The notes beneath the pieces were generated by a model. It was not told the origin of the DNA and searched no databases. It saw only the letters and a program-made list of their open reading frames with translations. From an uncultured Bacteroidales bacterium (GTDB taxonomy: Bacteria; Bacteroidota; Bacteroidia; Bacteroidales; Paludibacteraceae), in contig CAKULK010000012.1 in the NCBI GenBank assembly GCA_934667275.1, positions 1 through 64,000 of the forward strand: a DNA stretch of 64,000 bases, read 5' to 3'. A program made the translations under genes and the position numbers. Each line of letters begins with the position of its first letter. Position 1 is the first letter of the stretch. Positions 8,891 through 16,737 of this stretch are shown here, piece after piece.

Positions 8891-9192
8891 TTAAATTTGG
8901 AACTTAAGTCTGGCGTGGATTTTGCAAGGAACTCCTGAGGATTGCGCTCTCGTTAAGGGAGTTCCTTTTATGTATTATCATACATTACCATCTACTTAAT
9001 GTCAGTTCGATATAAGATACTTATCGCGAATAGTTTTGTTGATAATTGACATGGGTTGTTGTTCTCTTGCATATTTGAATATGTTTGGCTTAATTTTTCG
9101 TGTATTTGTTTCCAAATCGCGGCACATCTTGCTCTATAAGAAAGATTTTGTTCGTTTTGTTTTATAGGGTTTCGCCATTTCGCATTCACGTT
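8891..9192. other. Non-coding stretch after the defence operon
   Basis: Apart from the terminator at 8926-8970, this stretch is AT-rich, and I see no convincing gene, promoter or repeat. It probably is the border between the island and the degraded segment that follows. Confidence 0.5.
8926..8970 (+). terminator. Terminator of the defence operon
   Basis: A perfect 10-bp stem (AAGGAACTCC at 8926 pairing with GGAGTTCCTT at 8958) encloses a 22-nt loop and runs into TTTTA. It lies 36 bp after the 46-aa gene. Confidence 0.75.
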
Positions 9193-9432
9193 ATGATAGG
9201 TAACTTATCCCATCCGTCCGAACAAGAATTGTTCCGTCCCCGTTGGGCAAGTTTCATAGATTCCGACAACGAGTTGGTCTTACTGACAGATAAAATAGGC
9301 TGGTCTTACTTTGTTCCTCTGTATTCGACAAAGGGCAGGAAAGTATTTCCTATCCGCTCTATGAGGGGGTATTTCCAGTTGAAATACTTGTAAATTTGAA
9401 CGATGAAACATTCACGAAAGCGTGGGAGACGC
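9193..9432 (+). pseudogene. Frameshifted transposase N-terminus (IS1182/IS5-like)
   Basis: Translation from ATG 9193 gives an N-terminus typical of Bacteroidota IS1182/IS5-type transposases (LSHPSEQELF, then DNELVLLTDKIGWSYF and KVFPIRSMRGYFQLKYL). The frame then hits TAA at 9391. Reading from 9393 in another frame restores the family continuation NLNDETFTKAWET. A single lost T (TAT AAT to TA AAT) explains the break. Similarity ends near 9432, so only about 80 of some 450-500 codons remain. Terminal inverted repeats and the rest of the element are not visible. Confidence 0.75.
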
Positions 9433-9647
9433 TATTGATAAAATCCTTTCTTTGGTATTTGCATTTTTCGTACTATATACGCCGCACCTTCAGTAATGAG
9501 GGGGCGGCTTTTCTTTTGCGGGCTGTGATATAAATTTCTTTTTCGGGCTTGACTACCTCAATATATTCAATCCTGTTTATATATTGTAAGTGAGGGATGT
9601 ACAATATCCCTCCATGTATTGTTATTAACTTCATAAATTCTAATCGT
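9433..9647. other. Non-coding remnant region
   Basis: It holds the hairpin at 9481-9516 and a short inverted repeat (GAGGGAT at 9592, ATCCCTC at 9606), overlapped by ATATTGT/ACAATAT (9581/9601). No gene is supported. Confidence 0.4.
9481..9516 (+). terminator. Hairpin with T-run in the degraded segment
   Basis: GCCGC (9481) pairs with GCGGC (9504-9508) around a 17-nt loop and is followed by TTTTCTTTT. It could be the old terminator of a lost gene. Confidence 0.4.
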
Positions 9648-9914
9648 ATGAAAAATGTATCCGATTCACTTCAAGCCCAATGGCAAGAGAACAAACAGCA
9701 ACTGAACAATCTATTGGAGCAGCAAGAGCATATCTTTACCGACTTGCTCCGCTATTCGCAACAAGCAGAAACCACACAGAGCCACGATTTCTTTGTCAAA
9801 GACGATTATGTGCGTATTGTGGTCGAAATCAAAGCGAGAGAACTACTTGGAGAACTATGGCCAGGGAAATGGCACAGTATGCCAATGCTCGCCAACATGC
9901 TTACACCCATTGTC
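9648..9914 (+). pseudogene. Fragment of an unknown, Q/E-rich protein
   Basis: From ATG 9648 about 89 codons read like a real protein: a glutamine-rich coiled coil (LQAQWQENKQQLNNLLEQQ) and then VRIVVEIKARELLGELW. At about 9915-9925 the sequence changes to the reverse-strand GNAT remnant, so the continued open frame to 10217 is fortuitous. I suspect an accessory or conjugative-element gene whose 3' end was lost in a recombination, but I do not recognise the family. Confidence 0.4.
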
Positions 9915-9923
9915 GGGTGGATA

Positions 9924-10172
9924 GTCTATCTGCTTATACGACGGGTCGGGGGCAGTAAGCATTACGAATGTACCGACTATGTTGCCGTTATCCAATACAA
10001 GATAATTGCAACCGAGTTGTATATCTTTGGTCATCAGTTCTGTGGACGGGTAGTTATTTCCCCATTGGTTTGGGTTTCCCGCTGCCCGCATTTTCTCTCT
10101 TGCCACAGCATATATCTGTTCCAACTGCGGCAAATCCGTTATTTCCGCTTTCCGTATTGTGTACATAGTCAT
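9924..10172 (-). pseudogene. Truncated GNAT acetyltransferase
   Basis: On the minus strand, codons from ATG 10172 (or ATG 10166) give the N-terminal half of a Bacteroidota GNAT enzyme: YTIRKAEITDLPQLEQIY, then NPNQWGNNYPS, then APDPSYKQID. Homology stops at about 9924 where the foreign fragment joins; the acetyl-CoA binding loop (RxxGxG/A) and the C-terminal half are missing. The promoter (10195-10225) and a purine-rich ribosome site are intact, so a nonfunctional truncated protein may still be made. Confidence 0.75.
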
Positions 10173-10194
10173 ATGTTTTTTGCAACTTCCTTTG

Positions 10195-10225
10195 CAAAGG
10201 TACTGCTTTTTACATAGATACACAA
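10195..10225 (-). promoter_or_regulatory. Bacteroidota promoter of the GNAT remnant
   Basis: On the minus strand the -7 box TACCTTTG (10195-10202) lies exactly 20 bp from TTG (10223-10225), matching the Bacteroidota consensus. Confidence 0.75.
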
Positions 10226-10288
10226 ATAAAAAACAGAGTGCACTATCAAGCAGCACACTCTGTCTTTTTTATTCTCTTTGTATAGAGT

Positions 10289-11920
10289 TTACATCATTCC
10301 GCCCATACCGGGGTTGGGCATAGCGGCGGGAGCGGGATTCTCCTCTTTCTTGTCCACGATGACGCACTCGGTGGTGAGGAACATACCGGCGATAGAAGCG
10401 GCGTTCTCCAATGCCACACGGGTAACCTTTGCGGGGTCAACCACACCGGCTGCGAGCAGGTGCTCATAGGTGTCTTTGCGTGCATTGTAACCGAAATCGC
10501 CTTCGCCGTTGCGAACCTTGTCAACTACCACTGCGCCCTCTTTGCCTGCGTTGGTAACAATCTGACGGAGCGGTTCCTCAATCGCACGGCGCACAATCTC
10601 GATACCTGTCTGCTCATCCTCGTTTTCGCCTTTGAGTGAATCCAAAGCCTTTTGTGCGCGGATATATGCCACGCCACCACCGGCAACGATACCTTCTTCG
10701 ATAGCCGCACGCGTTGCGCTCAGTGCATCGTCCACACGGTCTTTCTTCTCTTTCATCTCCACTTCGCTGGCTGCACCTACGTTCAGTTGTGCCACACCGC
10801 CTGCGAGTTTGGCGAGACGCTCCTGGAGTTTCTCTTTGTCGTAGGTCGATTTGGTAGCCTCGATCTGTGCCTTGATTTGTGCAACACGCGCTGCAATAGC
10901 GTCTTTGTCGCCCGCACCGTTCACAATCGTGGTGTTCTCTTTGTTGACGTTGATGCTCTCTGCCGTACCGAGCATATCAATGGTAGCGTTCTCGAGTTTG
11001 ATACCCTTTTCCTCGCTGATGACTGTACCGCCGGTCAGGATAGCGATGTCCTCAAGCATTTCTTTTCTGCGGTCGCCGAAGCCCGGAGCCTTGACGGCAC
11101 ATATCTTCAGTTGCGCACGCAAACGGTTGACAACCAATGTAGTAAGTGCTTCGCTATCCACATCCTCTGCAATAATCAGCAACGGGCGACCGCTCTGCAC
11201 TGCGGGTTCGAGAACGGGCAGCAACTCTTTGAGGTTCGATATTTTCTTGTCGTAGATGAGGATATACGGCTTATCCATCTCCACTTCCATAGTCTCGGTG
11301 TTGGTAACAAAATACGGACTGATGTATCCGCGGTCGAATTGCATACCTTGTACCACATCGATAGTGGTATCCATGCCCTTAGCCTCGCCGATAGTGATGA
11401 CACCGTCTTTGCTTACTTTGCGCATAGCATCGGCAATCAGTTTACCAATTTCGGCATCGTTGTTGGCAGAGATTGTAGCCACTTGCTCAATCTTGTCGAA
11501 ATCGTTACCTACTACCTCGCTTTGTTTTTTGATTTCAGCCACTACGGTGCTGACAGCCTTGTCGATACCGCGTTTCAAATCCATCGGATTTGCGCCTGCA
11601 GTTACGTTCTTCAGTCCGACACCTACGATGGCTTGTGCCAAAACGGTTGCGGTGGTGGTACCATCACCTGCCTGGTCGCCGGTCTTCGATGCTACCTCTT
11701 TCACTAATTGTGCACCCAAGTTCTCGGCTGCGTCAGCCAATTCAATTTCTTTGGCAACTGTTACACCGTCTTTGGTGATGTGTGGTGCACCGTATTTCTT
11801 ATCAATAATCACGTTGCGCCCCTTCGGACCGAGCGTTACTTTTACTGCATTAGCCAACTGGTCAACGCCTTTCTTCAGGGCTTCGCGAGCCTCTGTATTA
11901 TATGTGATTTCCTTTGCCAT
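10289..11920 (-). CDS. groL: Chaperonin GroEL
   Basis: A full-length 543-residue GroEL. It begins AKEITYNTEAREALKKGVD, carries the ATP-site region DGVTVAKEIEL and GDGTTTATVLAQ, and ends in the GGM-type tail MPNPGMGGMM. It forms the tetradecameric folding chamber that works with GroES in the cytosol. It lies 75 bp downstream of groES on the same strand, so the two are almost certainly cotranscribed. The spacer is AT-rich with TGTAAATTAG-like repeats and no terminator. Coding and codon use are typical of a highly expressed housekeeping gene. Confidence 0.98.
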   Translation of the reverse strand: MAKEITYNTEAREALKKGVDQLANAVKVTLGPKGRNVIIDKKYGAPHITKDGVTVAKEIELADAAENLGAQLVKEVASKTGDQAGDGTTTATVLAQAIVGVGLKNVTAGANPMDLKRGIDKAVSTVVAEIKKQSEVVGNDFDKIEQVATISANNDAEIGKLIADAMRKVSKDGVITIGEAKGMDTTIDVVQGMQFDRGYISPYFVTNTETMEVEMDKPYILIYDKKISNLKELLPVLEPAVQSGRPLLIIAEDVDSEALTTLVVNRLRAQLKICAVKAPGFGDRRKEMLEDIAILTGGTVISEEKGIKLENATIDMLGTAESINVNKENTTIVNGAGDKDAIAARVAQIKAQIEATKSTYDKEKLQERLAKLAGGVAQLNVGAASEVEMKEKKDRVDDALSATRAAIEEGIVAGGGVAYIRAQKALDSLKGENEDEQTGIEIVRRAIEEPLRQIVTNAGKEGAVVVDKVRNGEGDFGYNARKDTYEHLLAAGVVDPAKVTRVALENAASIAGMFLTTECVIVDKKEENPAPAAMPNPGMGGMM

Positions 11921-11995
11921 AGTTGTAAGTCAATTTGTAAATTAGAAAAGTTGTAGATTATAAAATGAATACAATCCGTAATTCATAAATTAGAA

Positions 11996-12271
11996 TTAGC
12001 CGAGTATTGCGAGCACGTCGCTTTGGCGCATAATCAGGAATTTTTCGCCTTCGTATTCCAATTCCGTGCCTGCATATTTGCCATAGAGTACTTGGTCGCC
12101 GGCTTTGAGTACCATCTCTTCGTCTTTTGTACCCTTGCCTACTGCCAACACTTCGCCGCGAAGGGGTTTCTCCTTTGCGCTGTCAGGAATGATGATACCG
12201 CTAATTGTTTTTTCTTCTGCAGCCACGGGTTTTACCAGCACGCGGTCTGCTAATGGTTGAATCTTGTTCAT
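11996..12271 (-). CDS. groS: Co-chaperonin GroES
   Basis: A 91-residue GroES, the heptameric lid of GroEL. It starts MNKIQPLADRVLVKPVAAEE and has the mobile-loop region EKTISGIIIPDSAKEKPLRG, followed by GKYAGTELEYEGEKFLIM. The start codon is only 27 bp from a strong hairpin (12298-12330), so any promoter must lie inside or beyond that hairpin. No CIRCE element (TTAGCACTC-N9-GAGTGCTAA) is visible. It is the first gene of the groES-groEL operon. Confidence 0.98.
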   Translation of the reverse strand: MNKIQPLADRVLVKPVAAEEKTISGIIIPDSAKEKPLRGEVLAVGKGTKDEEMVLKAGDQVLYGKYAGTELEYEGEKFLIMRQSDVLAILG

Positions 12272-12297
12272 AGTATTTATTTGTTTAAAATATCAAA

Positions 12298-12330
12298 ATT
12301 GCGGAACCGGCTTTTTGCCGACTCCGCAAT
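12298..12330 (-). terminator. Hairpin between esterase and groES
   Basis: On the minus strand ATTGCGGA-GTCGGC-AAAAA-GCCGG-TTCCGCAAT forms a long stem, followed by TTTGATATTTT. It can end esterase transcription. Because it nearly abuts groES, it may also sit in the groES leader if groES is transcribed from the near-consensus promoter (TTTG, 22 bp, TAGAGTTTG) around 12340-12375. Confidence 0.6.
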
Positions 12331-12385
12331 CCTTTATGCAAACTCTATGCCAAAAGGGACATCGCCTGTCAAATCTGCCAAAATG

Positions 12386-13696
12386 TCATTCCATAATCCA
12401 TTCGCCCGTGCGCATAAAGTGTGCCAAATCGTCCATGGCTTTCTCGCGTTTGGGGCGTAGTTCCTCTGCAGTCACATCACCCATAATCCACGAACCAATC
12501 CAATAGTCCTCCACGCCGTCCAAGAACAATGGCAACTCTGCACAATGTGCCGCCTGCAAATCTGACCCGCGAGGTTGCCATGTGTATAAGTGGTATTGCG
12601 CTTGCACTCCCTGTTTGTCAAGATAACGGACATAGCGTTTCGCGGGATTAATAAACACATTTCGTGTCACAAAACCCCATGCCACCTTGGGGCCGAACAT
12701 ACTTCCGTCTTGTGCCTGTGCGCTAACTATCACTTGCTCAGGCCATTGCACGCGGTTTCCGTATTTGGGCATTTGTGGCAAATCGGTGGGTGAGAAAGGT
12801 AGGGCATGCCATTGTTGCGGGTGCGAATCCATATATGCCAATTGGGCGGTCAACAATGAATCTGCGGGGCATGTCCATGCGTTCAATCCCCTTTCGTTCA
12901 GGTATTTACGGATATATCTTGTGCGTTCTTTGGCAATACTTTTGCCGGTCGTCAGTCCCATGGGAGCCGAGAATACAATGGCACGGCGAATGGGCACGCG
13001 CGCCGTGTCGGCAAGGCAATATACTACACTTTGTGCTCCTGCTGATTGACCGGCCAAGGTGATATTTGCGGCATCACCGCCAAATCGGCTGATGTTGTCG
13101 TGCACCCAGCGAAGTGCCGTCAGTTGGTCTTGCAAACCAAGGTTAATGGACATGGAATCAGGTTGATACAAATATCCGAACACCCCCAATCGATAGGTCA
13201 CCGTCACCGTTACCACCTGCTCGCGCAATGCAAATTCGGCCAATTGTGTATTGCTCTTTTCGCCACCCCCTGCGTAATAGTTACCGCCGTGAATATACAC
13301 AAACACAGGCAGTTCTGCCGTTTTTGCCTCATCTAACGGATAGGGTGAATTGATGGTCAGCACTAAGCAGTTCTCGCTCAATGGTGACATTTCTCCCTCA
13401 TTCAACACTACGTGCGACTCACCATATTTTATATCTTTGTTCGCCTTGTTAAGTCGCTGATAACAAGTGACATAGTTGTGGATATAATCATCGTATGGCT
13501 CAATGCCATCCACTATTTCCGGTGTGTGAAAACGTTCTGCATGAGCGTATGGCACACCGTGGTAGATGTACACGGAGGCAGTATCATTGCTCATTTTCAA
13601 GCAGTTATCCAAGGTATCCACCTTGGCGGATAGGATAGGGGAGACTAATACAAATGCTAGCACTAATGCCAAATAAGATAGAAATCGCTGTTTCAT
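12386..13696 (-). CDS. Secreted type-B carboxylesterase
   Basis: A 436-residue protein with an N-terminal signal peptide (MKQRFLSYLALVLAFVLVSP). It shows the carboxylesterase/lipase hallmarks: the oxyanion-hole segment VYIHGGNYYAGGG, the nucleophile elbow GQSAGAQ, and the catalytic His in AAHCAELPLF near the C-terminus. The family hydrolyses ester bonds of small substrates; the protein is likely periplasmic or surface exposed. It is shorter than the usual 500-550 residues. ATG 13696 is chosen because the signal peptide starts there; the ten codons upstream look unrelated. A 16-bp tandem duplication lies just upstream (13719-13747). The substrate is unknown. Confidence 0.9.
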   Translation of the reverse strand: MKQRFLSYLALVLAFVLVSPILSAKVDTLDNCLKMSNDTASVYIYHGVPYAHAERFHTPEIVDGIEPYDDYIHNYVTCYQRLNKANKDIKYGESHVVLNEGEMSPLSENCLVLTINSPYPLDEAKTAELPVFVYIHGGNYYAGGGEKSNTQLAEFALREQVVTVTVTYRLGVFGYLYQPDSMSINLGLQDQLTALRWVHDNISRFGGDAANITLAGQSAGAQSVVYCLADTARVPIRRAIVFSAPMGLTTGKSIAKERTRYIRKYLNERGLNAWTCPADSLLTAQLAYMDSHPQQWHALPFSPTDLPQMPKYGNRVQWPEQVIVSAQAQDGSMFGPKVAWGFVTRNVFINPAKRYVRYLDKQGVQAQYHLYTWQPRGSDLQAAHCAELPLFLDGVEDYWIGSWIMGDVTAEELRPKREKAMDDLAHFMRTGEWIME

Positions 13697-13718
13697 AGTT
13701 TTGGTTGATATGTGGTTG

Positions 13719-13750
13719 TTAAACAATATGCATATTAAACAATATGCTAT
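13719..13750. repeat. 16-bp tandem duplication
   Basis: Two adjacent copies of TTAAACAATATGC at 13719-13731 and 13735-13747, spaced by 16 bp, upstream of the carboxylesterase start. Confidence 0.7.
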
Positions 13751-13799
13751 TATGTTAATTTATTTCTCTCTCTTTATCGCTTGTTTCTCCTGTCAATCG

Positions 13800-13843
13800 T
13801 TGGTGGATGGTTATAGGATGGTTGTAGGATAGTTGTTGGATGC
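13800..13843. repeat. 11-bp-period tandem array
   Basis: Four successive 11-mers: TTGGTGGATGG, TTATAGGATGG, TTGTAGGATAG, TTGTTGGATGC. The GGAT core recurs exactly every 11 bp. It belongs to the same family as the arrays at 31485, 45486 and 52713. Confidence 0.85.
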
Positions 13844-14016
13844 AATCAAATATCCTCATCAAATGTGATACAAAAAATGTTCCAATTATGCAAATAGTTT
13901 AATAACCATGAGTTTTTGAACATCTTTTGTCTTTTTCGGACTATATGGTTCTTTGTCTCTGCCAAATAGTCCGTTTTTCTGCCAATGGTGTGGGGCTGTA
14001 TAGGCATCAAAATAAT

Positions 14017-14042
14017 AGGGTGACTTCTTTCGAAGCCACCCT
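14017..14042 (-). terminator. Hairpin after the beta-barrel gene
   Basis: AGGGTG-ACTTC pairs with GAAG-CCACCCT (14032-14042) around a TTTC loop, 29 bp after the stop of the minus-strand gene; the flanks are AT-rich on both sides. Confidence 0.55.
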
Positions 14043-14070
14043 GTTATATATAAGGTGTATTTTTTGTATC

Positions 14071-14559
14071 TTAGAATTTGTAGCGAACACCAAGGGTGAT
14101 ACCGCTATAGAGACCCCACGCATTGAACCAGCAGTGTCCATAATCGCCGTAGTCGCCGAAGCCGACACCGATGTTGGGGCGCCAGTCAAAAGAGAGTTCC
14201 AGCGGGAACCAGAAATCGTAGCCTACGCCAATGTGACCAACCACTCCTGCGTAGCCTGCTCTTGGCCAATAGTAACCGGCACCACCGCCGACACCCATTG
14301 CCCAATTCCATTCACCTTTGTAACTCCAAGGAATTTGGGTGTTGAACGGGTTAATCCAGTCGTAAGTGCAGGTTGCACCGATACCGGCGAAAGCAGGAAC
14401 TTCAACTGCCAAGTCAATCATATTGGCAGCACCAAGGTTGTGTTGGTACGAGAAAGAAATACCGTAACCAATGTTTGCACCGATAGCACGAGGCTGTGCA
14501 ACTGCTGTCGTAACGCCGAGAACGAACATAACGGCAACCAAAAAGATACTTTTTTTCAT
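14071..14559 (-). CDS. Small outer-membrane beta-barrel protein
   Basis: A 162-residue protein with a signal peptide (MKKSIFLVAVMFVLGVTTAVA) followed by alternating aromatic/glycine strands and a C-terminal GVRYKF that ends in phenylalanine, as outer-membrane barrels do. It is unusually rich in Gly, Trp and Tyr (YGDYGDYGHCWFNAWGLYSG). No enzymatic motif is present. It is monocistronic with its own promoter (14648-14678) and an 88-nt leader. Function is unknown; a structural or porin-like role is possible. Confidence 0.8.
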   Translation of the reverse strand: MKKSIFLVAVMFVLGVTTAVAQPRAIGANIGYGISFSYQHNLGAANMIDLAVEVPAFAGIGATCTYDWINPFNTQIPWSYKGEWNWAMGVGGGAGYYWPRAGYAGVVGHIGVGYDFWFPLELSFDWRPNIGVGFGDYGDYGHCWFNAWGLYSGITLGVRYKF

Positions 14560-14647
14560 AACGTTTTATTGTTAATAGATTAATTATTAAGTTCTTAACA
14601 CATACAATCACGCGTTCTTATCTTCACTTCGGACGCGAAAATCGTGA

Positions 14648-14678
14648 CAAAATTACTGCTTATTTTTGATATATGCAA
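14648..14678 (-). promoter_or_regulatory. Promoter of the beta-barrel gene
   Basis: Minus strand: -7 box TAATTTTG (14648-14655), exactly 20 bp, then TTG (14676-14678). Confidence 0.75.
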
Positions 14679-14727
14679 GTTGTGGGGCGTTTTTGATAAT
14701 AATTTTATACAAATGCCGCCTTTTTTC

Positions 14728-15747
14728 TTATTTCACTTCATTCACCAATTCCTTCCCATCCAAATAATCTTGCACGTTTTGCAGCGTGGTGGTCGCGATA
14801 TTGGTCAGTGCTTCACGGGTGAAAAATGCTTGGTGTGAGGTCAATAGTACGTTGTTGAAACTCAGTAATCGTGCCAGCACATCGTCTTCAATGATTGCGT
14901 CTGACACGTCTTCATAAAAATATCCGCCTTCTTCCTCATATACGTCTAATCCTGCTGAACCCACATGGCGGCTCTTCAGCCCTTCTATCAGGGCTTCTGT
15001 ATCAATCAGTCCGCCACGTCCTGTGTTGATAATCATCACGCCTTCTTTCATTTTGGCTATTGCCTCAGCGTCTATCAGGTGGTGATTTTCTTTTGTCAGC
15101 GGGCAGTGCAACGATATAATATCCGATTCTCTAAGCAATTCATCTACAGATACATAGCGCAGACCGTGCGTTGCTGCAAAAGCCTCGTCTGGATATAGGT
15201 CATTACCTAAAATCTGCATACCGAATCCCTGCAGCAGTTCTATCAGTACTTTTGCAATTTTACCTGTACCGATGATGCCGATAGTTTTCCCGTACAGGTC
15301 AAAGCCCATGAGACCTTGTAGTGAGAAGTTTCCGTCTCTGGTGCGGGTGGCGGCACGTGGTAGATGCCGGTTCAGGGCGAGTATCAGCCCTAATGTGAAT
15401 TCTGCAATCGCGTGTGGAGAGTAGGCGGGAACGCGTACTACTCGTATGTCGGCGGCTTTTGCGGCTGCCAAATCCACATTATTGTATCCTGCGCAACGTA
15501 GGGCGATTAATTTCACGCCCAAGCGTCCCATTTCGGCTATCACGTCGGCTGTCAAAATATCATTCACAAAACAGCATACCGCTTCTGCGTCTTGCACCAG
15601 CATCACGTTGTCCATATTTGGGTGTGCCTTAAAATACTTGATGTCAAAGCCATAGCGTATTTCGCCTTGTTCGTTTAGTGTGGTATTGACGCAGTCAAAT
15701 GTCTGTTGATCGTACTTCTTCGTTCCGAAAAATGCAATTCGTGTCAT
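14728..15747 (-). CDS. ldhA: D-lactate dehydrogenase family protein
   Basis: A 339-residue D-2-hydroxyacid dehydrogenase that fits fermentative NAD-dependent D-lactate dehydrogenase (pyruvate to D-lactate, cytosol). It begins MTRIAFFGTKKYDQQTF. The NAD-binding GIIGTGKIAKVLIELL lies mid-protein. The catalytic Arg is in INTGRGGLID, the Glu in GLDVYEEE and the His in TSHQAFFT. ATG 15747 was chosen over upstream starts because it follows a purine-rich AAAAGGAT site and lies 25 bp from the promoter -7 box. It is divergent from the acyltransferase gene with back-to-back promoters. Other 2-hydroxyacid substrates cannot be excluded. Confidence 0.92.
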   Translation of the reverse strand: MTRIAFFGTKKYDQQTFDCVNTTLNEQGEIRYGFDIKYFKAHPNMDNVMLVQDAEAVCCFVNDILTADVIAEMGRLGVKLIALRCAGYNNVDLAAAKAADIRVVRVPAYSPHAIAEFTLGLILALNRHLPRAATRTRDGNFSLQGLMGFDLYGKTIGIIGTGKIAKVLIELLQGFGMQILGNDLYPDEAFAATHGLRYVSVDELLRESDIISLHCPLTKENHHLIDAEAIAKMKEGVMIINTGRGGLIDTEALIEGLKSRHVGSAGLDVYEEEGGYFYEDVSDAIIEDDVLARLLSFNNVLLTSHQAFFTREALTNIATTTLQNVQDYLDGKELVNEVK

Positions 15748-15771
15748 ATCCTTTTTGTTGATTGTTACGTG

Positions 15772-15802
15772 CAAAGTTACTGCTTTTTTGGCAGATGCGC
15801 AA
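15772..15802 (-). promoter_or_regulatory. Promoter of ldhA
   Basis: Minus strand: TAACTTTG (15772-15779), 20 bp, TTG (15800-15802). It faces away from the acyltransferase promoter 15 bp further on. Confidence 0.8.
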
Positions 15803-15816
15803 ATTCTTTTTGCGGA

Positions 15817-15848
15817 TTTGTGCATTTGAAAAATCTGTTGTACCTTTG
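15817..15848 (+). promoter_or_regulatory. Promoter of the acyltransferase gene
   Basis: TTTG (15817-15820), 20 bp, TACCTTTG (15841-15848). The start codon GTG 15880 lies 31 bp after the -7 box. Confidence 0.8.
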
Positions 15849-15879
15849 CAAAGTCTTCAATCTTTCAAAATCGAGTATT

Positions 15880-16548
15880 GTGAATCGTTTTGTGTTTGCC
15901 AGGATTGCCCGTTTTGTGTTGCATCTCCACTACGATGTGCATCTTTCTGGCATGGAGTGTATGCATGACGGGTGTGTGCATCTGGTTATGCCCAACCATC
16001 CCGCTTTTATCGACCCGCTCATTCTTTTTTCCGAGTGTGGTGATGTTCCTTTGCGCCCGATGGTGGACGAGCGTTTTTTTCGTAACCCGTTGTTCCGTAT
16101 AGTTTTAGCTATGGCGGATGCCGTGCTGGTTCCCGATTTGGAGAAGACGCATGATCGTGTATATGGTGTAGAGCAGGCGCGCCGGCTCACGCAGATTGCT
16201 GTGGATGCACTCGCAGAGGGAAAGGAAATTGCCTTTTATCCTTCCGGACATGTCAAATTGGTGGACCGCGAAGTCATCGGTAATCGCCGCCTTGCGTATG
16301 AAGTATGTCGGCAACTTCCTGATAATGTTGAGGTTGTACTTGTGAATACACGTGGTTTGGAGCAAAGTTATTGGAGCAAGTTGCGTCCTAAAAATGTTTG
16401 TTTGCGTCGTCGGGTGGATATGCATTTTGGGGTGATGACCGGCCAAGTGCGTGAATGGGCTGCCACTTGCGACCGTCGCACATTTAATGCCCATCTTGAG
16501 GATTGGTATAATGGCGTTTTTGAGGATGGAAAATGCGCTAATCCTTGA
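15880..16548 (+). CDS. 1-acylglycerol-phosphate acyltransferase-like (PlsC family)
   Basis: About 222 residues from GTG 15880; upstream in-frame codons lie before or inside the promoter. Motif I is NHPAFIDP (the catalytic HxxxxD) and motif III is the variant FYPSGH in place of FPEGTR. It is likely membrane associated and transfers acyl chains to glycerophospholipid or related acceptors. The variant motif III and short length place it in a side branch, so the exact acceptor is uncertain. It has its own promoter and is separated from rplM by the rplM promoter. Confidence 0.8.
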   Translation: MNRFVFARIARFVLHLHYDVHLSGMECMHDGCVHLVMPNHPAFIDPLILFSECGDVPLRPMVDERFFRNPLFRIVLAMADAVLVPDLEKTHDRVYGVEQARRLTQIAVDALAEGKEIAFYPSGHVKLVDREVIGNRRLAYEVCRQLPDNVEVVLVNTRGLEQSYWSKLRPKNVCLRRRVDMHFGVMTGQVREWAATCDRRTFNAHLEDWYNGVFEDGKCANP

Positions 16549-16584
16549 AGAAAATGCCTTTTTTGCAAGAAAATGCAACTCTTA

Positions 16585-16616
16585 TTTGCACACTTCATAA
16601 AAAAGTAGTACTTTTG
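16585..16616 (+). promoter_or_regulatory. Promoter of the rplM operon
   Basis: TTTG (16585-16588), 20 bp, TACTTTTG (16609-16616). It drives a leader of about 115 nt before rplM. Confidence 0.8.
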
Positions 16617-16622
16617 CACGCT

Positions 16623-16719
16623 TTTTCGGGATAAACCGAAAAGGGTAAATAAATTTAACTAACAACCGTTATGCTGGGCAGTTGGGCTCGCAGAGCCTGT
16701 AAAGTCGTCTGTCGGCATA
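16623..16719 (+). promoter_or_regulatory. Structured rplM leader RNA
   Basis: Two structures are visible. A 7-bp hairpin TTTTCGG/CCGAAAA (16623/16636) comes first. A long stem follows: TATGCTGGGCAG (16670-16681) pairs with CTGTCGGCATA (16709-16719), 11 pairs with one bulge and two G-U, enclosing a GGCTC/GAGCC hairpin (16685-16697). No U-run follows, so it is not a simple terminator. An autoregulatory ribosomal-protein leader (L13 or S9) is the natural reading; the protein ligand is inferred. Confidence 0.6.
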
Positions 16720-16737
16720 GCCAAAACAAACAAACTA

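Larger units (their letters stand above)
13697..14070. other. Intergenic region with two repeat types
   Basis: It holds a 16-bp tandem duplication (TTAAACAATATGCATA, 13719-13750), the 11-bp-period array at 13800-13843, and a hairpin that ends the beta-barrel gene (14017-14042). No gene is supported, and no consensus promoter for the esterase was found. Confidence 0.6.

Noticed and set aside
9597..10217. 206-codon forward frame as a complete gene
   Set aside because: Only codons from 9648 to about 9914 look coding; beyond that the minus strand carries a GNAT remnant with a perfect promoter.
10652..11707. 351-codon open frame opposite groEL
   Set aside because: It mirrors the codon pattern of groEL exactly and has no start signal, family motif or promoter.
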